Below, one piece after another: positions 5,977-8,898 of a DNA stretch of 8,898 bases. The first letter of the stretch is position 1; the number at the start of each line of letters is the position of its first letter. Under the pieces are notes generated by a model. That model was not told the DNA's origin, did no database searches, and saw only the letters and a program-made list of their open reading frames with translations. The translations under genes and the position numbers were made by a program. Source of the DNA: Pseudomonadota bacterium (GTDB taxonomy: Bacteria > Pseudomonadota > Alphaproteobacteria > Reyranellales > Reyranellaceae); the NCBI GenBank assembly GCA_023436825.1, contig JAEZHS010000212.1, positions 1 to 8,898 on the forward strand. Direction: 5' to 3'.

Positions 5977-6058
5977 CTGGTCGCCAATTGACTTCGCGTT
6001 TGAGATCAGTGAGTTAAAGCCCCCGAAAGGGTGGCAGTACGGGGCAAATGGCGACCAG
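5977..6058 (+). promoter_or_regulatory. Long-range inverted repeat covering the sxtJ-like start codon
   Basis: CTGGTCGCCA (5977-5986) is the exact reverse complement of TGGCGACCAG (6049-6058), separated by 62 nt. The right arm begins at the second base of the ATG at 6048-6050. If the transcript includes both arms, a 10-bp stem would hide the start codon. The repeat is directly seen; any translational control is inference and chance cannot be excluded. Confidence 0.3.
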
Positions 6059-6479
6059 CCAGCTTCACGAAGACTATTCGCGCGAGGAAGAGGTAAAGGC
6101 GGGTACCGATCGCGGCTTCGGACTCGTCTTCGCCGGCTTCTTCGCAATCCTTGGCGTGCTCTCGCTGTGGCACGGCAGCAAGGCTTGGCATTACACGCTG
6201 CCGCTGGCGGCGGCGTTCCTGCTGGTGGCGTTGGTTTATCCACGCATTCTCGCACCGCTCAACCGGCTGTGGCTGAAGTTCGGTCTGCTACTGTACAAGG
6301 TGATGAATCCCCTTGTGCTGGGGCTGCTGTTCTTCGTGACCATCATGCCGATCGGCTTGCTCATGCGTGCTTTTGGCAAGGACTTCCTCCGTCTCAAGCG
6401 CGATCCCGGCGCCAAGACCTACTGGATCGACCGCACCCCGCCGGGGCCGCCGCCGCAATCCATGAAGAACCAATTCTGA
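6048..6479 (+). CDS. SxtJ-family membrane protein, carbamoyltransferase partner
   Basis: 143 aa. A polar N-terminus (residues 1-22) precedes membrane segments at about 23-41 (FGLVFAGFFAILGVLSLW), 49-66 and 86-107 (NPLVLGLLFFVTIMPIGLLM), with an amphipathic stretch at 70-85 between the last two. The cytoplasmic-looking tail has the family-like features RAFGKDFLRLKRDPGAKTYW and a Pro-rich end. The KVMNPLVLGLLFF/PIGLLMR block followed by a YWI.R tail is what I recognise as SxtJ-like. The biochemical role is unknown; in saxitoxin clusters sxtJ lies beside the O-carbamoyltransferase sxtI and a tiny gene, sxtK, and the same order of partners is seen here. It probably anchors or assists the carbamoyltransferase at the inner membrane. 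The Shine-Dalgarno sequence is weak (GGGG at 6041-6044). It is first in a three-gene operon, 20 nt before the next gene. Confidence 0.85.
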   Translation: MATSQLHEDYSREEEVKAGTDRGFGLVFAGFFAILGVLSLWHGSKAWHYTLPLAAAFLLVALVYPRILAPLNRLWLKFGLLLYKVMNPLVLGLLFFVTIMPIGLLMRAFGKDFLRLKRDPGAKTYWIDRTPPGPPPQSMKNQF

Positions 6480-6499
6480 TCTGAAAGGGACCGAGGCCA

Positions 6500-6652
6500 A
6501 TGGGCTCCATTCTCGTCGAACTCTGGGACTTCATGCGCGAGCGCAAGAAGTTCTGGCTGCTGCCGATCCTGATCATGATGGTGATCTTCGGCGGCCTGAT
6601 CGTGCTGACCAAGGGTTCGGCGATCGCGCCGTTCGTCTACACGCTGTTCTAA
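6500..6652 (+). CDS. DUF5989/SxtK-like 50-residue membrane protein
   Basis: A 50-aa frame from ATG at 6500 to TAA at 6650-6652, easily missed because of its size. It begins MGSILVELWDFMRERKKFWL, an amphipathic segment with a basic RERKK cluster. One membrane helix follows at about residues 19-37 (LLPILIMMVIFGGLIVLTK) and then GSAIAPFVYTLF at the C-terminus. The RKKFWLLP...LIVLTxGSAxAPFxYTLF pattern is that of DUF5989 proteins, which accompany NodU-type carbamoyltransferases; sxtK in saxitoxin clusters is of similar size and position. AAAGGGA (6484-6490) lies 9 nt upstream of the start. The 20- and 18-nt gaps to the genes on either side support co-transcription. The function is unknown; a membrane tether or small subunit of the carbamoyltransferase is inferred. 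Confidence 0.85.
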   Translation: MGSILVELWDFMRERKKFWLLPILIMMVIFGGLIVLTKGSAIAPFVYTLF

Positions 6653-6670
6653 CAGGGAGCGGAAGCCTCC

Positions 6671-8506
6671 ATGCGCGTGCTCGGCATCTCGGCCTTCTAT
6701 CATGACAGCGCTGCCGCGCTGATCGAGGACGGCCACCTCGTCGGCGCAGCGCAGGAGGAGCGCTTCACCCGCAAGAAGCACGATTCGGGCTTCCCGCAGC
6801 ACGCCGTGCAGTACTGCCTCGACGAGGCCGGAATCAAGCTTCAGGACATCGACTACGTCGCCTTCTACGACAAGCCGTTCCTGAAGTTCGAGCGTCTGCT
6901 CGAGACGTACCTCGCCTACGCGCCGCGCGGCTTCCAGTCCTTCCGCATGGCCATGCCGCTGTGGCTGAAGGAGAAGCTCTTCCAGAAGACGCTGCTGCGC
7001 GACGAGATGAAGCACTGGCAGCCCGACTTCGACTGGCACAAGCGTCTGCTGTTCGGCGAGCATCACCAGAGCCATGCCGCCTCGGCGTTCTTCCCGTCGC
7101 CTTACGAAGAGGCGGCCGTGCTGTGCATGGACGGCGTCGGCGAGTGGGCGACGACGTCGCTGGCCTGGGGCCAGGGCAACAAGCTCGAGATGCTGAAGGA
7201 GATCCACTTCCCGCACTCGCTCGGGCTGCTCTATTCGGCGTTCACCTACTACACCGGCTTCAAGGTCAATTCCGGCGAATACAAGGTCATGGGTCTCGCG
7301 CCCTATGGCGAGCCGAAGTTCAAGGACCTGATCCTCGACAAGATCGTCGACCTCAAGGAGGACGGCACCTTCCGCCTCGACCAGCAGTATTTCGACTACT
7401 GCACGGGCCTGCGCATGACGAACGAGAAGTTCGGCGCGCTGTTCGGCGGCAAGGCGCGCAAGCCCGAGGAACTGCTGACGCAGCACCACATGGATCTCGC
7501 GGCGTCGGTCCAGGCCGTCACCGAGGAGATCGTGATCCGGCTGGCGCGCTCGGTTCGCAAGGACACCGGGGCGAAGAACATCTGCCTGGCGGGCGGCGTG
7601 GCGCTGAACTGCGTCGCCAACGGCAAGCTTCTGCGCGAGAACCTGTTCGACGGCATTTGGGTGCAGCCGGCGGCCGGCGATGCCGGCGGCGCCGTCGGTG
7701 CGGCCTATGCGGCCTACCACGGTTACCTCGGCCAGTCGCGCAAGCTCAACGGCCATCTCGACGGCATGGCCGGCTCCTATCTCGGCCCGGAGTTCAAGGA
7801 CGACGAGATCGAGAAGCGGTTGGCGGCCGCTGGCGCCAAGTTTACCAAGCTGACCCGCGACCAGATCATCGAGCAGACGGCGCAGGCCCTCGCCGACGAG
7901 AAGGCGGTGGGCTGGATGCAGGGCCGCATGGAGTTCGGGCCGCGCTCTCTCGGCGCCCGCTCGATCCTGGGTGACGCGCGTTCGCCCTCGATGCAGAAGA
8001 CGCTGAATCTCAAGGTCAAGTACCGTGAATCGTTCCGTCCCTTCGCGCCGGCGGTGCTGCGCGAGGACGTCGACAAGTATTTCGACATCAAGAGCGACAG
8101 CCCCTACATGCTGATGGTGGCGCCGGTGAAAGAGGATCGCCGCCGCAGCATGAGCGAGGCTGAGCAGGCGCTGTTCGGCATCGACAAGCTGAACGTGCCG
8201 CGCTCCGACATTCCGGCGGTGACCCACGTCGACTATTCGGCGCGCATCCAGACGGTGCACAAGGAAACCAACCCGGCCTTCCACGACCTGCTCACGTCGT
8301 TCAAGGCCAAGACCGGCTACTCGGTGGTCGTGAACACCTCGTTCAACGTGCGCGGCGAGCCGATCGTCTGCACGCCCGAGGATGCCTTCCGCTGCTTCAT
8401 GGGCAGCGAGATCGAGGTTCTGGTGGTCGGCAACTGCTTCCTCAGGAAGGAAGACCAGGATCCGGCACTGAAGCTCGATTACAAGAACGCCTTCGAGCTG
8501 GATTAG
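6671..8506 (+). CDS. NodU/SxtI-type O-carbamoyltransferase
   Basis: 611 aa, full length for the family. These enzymes transfer a carbamoyl group from carbamoyl phosphate, through carbamoyl-adenylate, to a hydroxyl on a small molecule (Nod factor, tobramycin, saxitoxin, cephamycin). The N-terminal Kae1-like domain (about 1-345) opens with GISAFYHDSAAAL (H11, D12) and carries the metal-site pattern H131-x3-H135 (HHQSHAASAFF) with D154 (CMDGVGEW), then GGVALNCVANGKL and D337 in PAAGDAGGAVGAA; these fit the iron-site residues described for TobZ. The C-terminal YrdC-like domain has G418-R-M-E-F-G-P-R-S-L-G-A-R-S-I-L433 and ends with TSFNVRGEPIVCTPEDA. No key residue appears to be missing. GGGAG (6655-6659) lies 11 nt upstream of the start. 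The acceptor cannot be deduced: no Nod, antibiotic or saxitoxin genes are in view. Confidence 0.93.
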   Translation: MRVLGISAFYHDSAAALIEDGHLVGAAQEERFTRKKHDSGFPQHAVQYCLDEAGIKLQDIDYVAFYDKPFLKFERLLETYLAYAPRGFQSFRMAMPLWLKEKLFQKTLLRDEMKHWQPDFDWHKRLLFGEHHQSHAASAFFPSPYEEAAVLCMDGVGEWATTSLAWGQGNKLEMLKEIHFPHSLGLLYSAFTYYTGFKVNSGEYKVMGLAPYGEPKFKDLILDKIVDLKEDGTFRLDQQYFDYCTGLRMTNEKFGALFGGKARKPEELLTQHHMDLAASVQAVTEEIVIRLARSVRKDTGAKNICLAGGVALNCVANGKLLRENLFDGIWVQPAAGDAGGAVGAAYAAYHGYLGQSRKLNGHLDGMAGSYLGPEFKDDEIEKRLAAAGAKFTKLTRDQIIEQTAQALADEKAVGWMQGRMEFGPRSLGARSILGDARSPSMQKTLNLKVKYRESFRPFAPAVLREDVDKYFDIKSDSPYMLMVAPVKEDRRRSMSEAEQALFGIDKLNVPRSDIPAVTHVDYSARIQTVHKETNPAFHDLLTSFKAKTGYSVVVNTSFNVRGEPIVCTPEDAFRCFMGSEIEVLVVGNCFLRKEDQDPALKLDYKNAFELD

Positions 8507-8518
8507 TCATGGTCTTCC

Positions 8519-8568
8519 GGACCGCGGGCTTCCAGCCCGCTCATGAGCGCGCAAGGTGCGCGCGGTCC
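8519..8568. repeat. 50-bp nested palindromic intergenic element
   Basis: Outer arms GGACCGCG (8519-8526) and CGCGGTCC (8561-8568) enclose, and partly overlap, a hairpin GCGGGCT-TCC-AGCCCGC (8524-8540), a 10-bp palindrome GCTCATGAGC (8539-8548), and a hairpin GCGCGCA-AGG-TGCGCGC (8547-8563). The strand can fold either as two adjacent hairpins or as one long stem. The GCGGGCTTCCAGCCCGC core resembles REP-like intergenic repeats of high-GC bacteria. It begins 12 nt after the carbamoyltransferase stop and ends 8 nt before the next ATG, so it could act as an mRNA 3' end or a transcription barrier. It has no T-tract. Confidence 0.75.
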
Positions 8569-8576
8569 AGAAGAGC

Positions 8577-8898
8577 ATGAGGGCCGTTGTCTGTGATCGC
8601 CTCGGCGATCCGTCAGTTTTGAAAATCAAGGAAGTAGCGGTCCCGGAGATCGGCCCCGCCGACGTGCTGATCAAGGTCGGCGCAGCCTCGGTCAACTTCC
8701 CCGACGTGCTGATGCTGACGGCCGAATACCAGCATAAGCCGGAGCTGCCGTTCATTCCCGGGATGGAAGGTGCCGGCACGATCGCAGCCATTGGCGCCGA
8801 GGTAAACAACTGGCGCGTCGGCGATCGCGTGATCTTCGGCGTGCGGCCCGGTGCCTTCGCCGAATACGTGCGCGTGCCGGCGAGCGGCAGCCTGATGC
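8577..8898 (+). CDS. Zinc-type alcohol dehydrogenase-like/NADPH:quinone oxidoreductase, 5' part
   Basis: 107 complete codons run off the right edge, beginning MRAVVCDRLGDPSVLKIKEV. This is the GroES-like catalytic domain of the medium-chain dehydrogenase/reductase superfamily: VLIKVGAASVNFPDVLMLTAEYQ, the FIPGMEGAGTIAAIGAEV core (PGxEGAGxVxxxG), and WRVGDRVIFGVRPGAFAEY. There is Asn-Phe-Pro-Asp where zinc alcohol dehydrogenases have the first Cys ligand, so it is the zinc-free quinone oxidoreductase (QOR) type, reducing quinones or enones with NADPH. The Rossmann domain lies outside the window. The ATG at 8577 follows the palindromic element by 8 nt, and the only Shine-Dalgarno-like bases are AGAAGAG. 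Its relation to the carbamoyltransferase operon is doubtful because the palindrome intervenes. Confidence 0.88.
   Translation, partial: MRAVVCDRLGDPSVLKIKEVAVPEIGPADVLIKVGAASVNFPDVLMLTAEYQHKPELPFIPGMEGAGTIAAIGAEVNNWRVGDRVIFGVRPGAFAEYVRVPASGSLM

Noticed and set aside
5988..6016. TTGACT as a -35 box for the carbamoyltransferase operon
   Set aside because: At 16-18 nt downstream there is no acceptable -10 hexamer, so the promoter is not supported by the sequence alone.
6419..8284. A 621-residue open frame antisense to the carbamoyltransferase
   Set aside because: It is the usual long shadow frame of a GC-rich gene. The translation is Leu/Arg/Val/Glu-rich with no recognisable domain, while the plus strand has every motif of the NodU family.

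Overview
The window looks like chromosomal DNA of a high-GC alphaproteobacterium (Hyphomicrobiales- or Rhodospirillales-like). The basis is the GC-rich third positions, a short alphaproteobacterial-type RecX, a ferredoxin-cyclase fusion of a kind known from rhizobia and relatives, and GC-rich intergenic palindromes. The genus cannot be fixed from the sequence alone.

Left edge (1-631): the last 41 codons of an IS630-type transposase run in from outside the window. About 500 bp with no convincing gene follow. This stretch carries two small inverted repeats close to the insertion sequence, a 12-bp palindrome and a three-copy 9-bp tandem repeat.

Minus-strand block (632-5164, read right to left): HAD-type phosphatase, then recX, arsC-type arsenate reductase, a three-part membrane/2Fe-2S/class III nucleotide cyclase, an exported TPR protein, and an exported cytochrome P460-family protein. 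Gaps are 3, 64, 4, 59 and 104 nt, so this may be one transcript, although palindromes in the 64- and 104-nt gaps could split it. The last three genes look like a functional group. The cyclase has a histidine-rich membrane domain and a ferredoxin domain in front of its catalytic domain. The two genes after it encode periplasmic proteins, one of them probably binding heme. A redox- or heme-gated cyclic-nucleotide signalling unit is the most interesting hypothesis here.

Plus-strand block (5283-8506): a TetR-family regulator, divergent from the HAD gene, is followed by a tight trio of SxtJ-like membrane protein, a 50-residue DUF5989/SxtK-like membrane peptide, and a NodU/SxtI-type O-carbamoyltransferase. 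The trio matches the sxtI/J/K module of saxitoxin clusters but stands here with no visible toxin genes. It probably carbamoylates a hydroxyl group on an unidentified small molecule or glycan, with the two small membrane proteins as partners.

Right edge (8507-8898): a 50-bp nested palindromic element separates the carbamoyltransferase from the 5' end of a medium-chain (quinone oxidoreductase-like) dehydrogenase that runs off the window.
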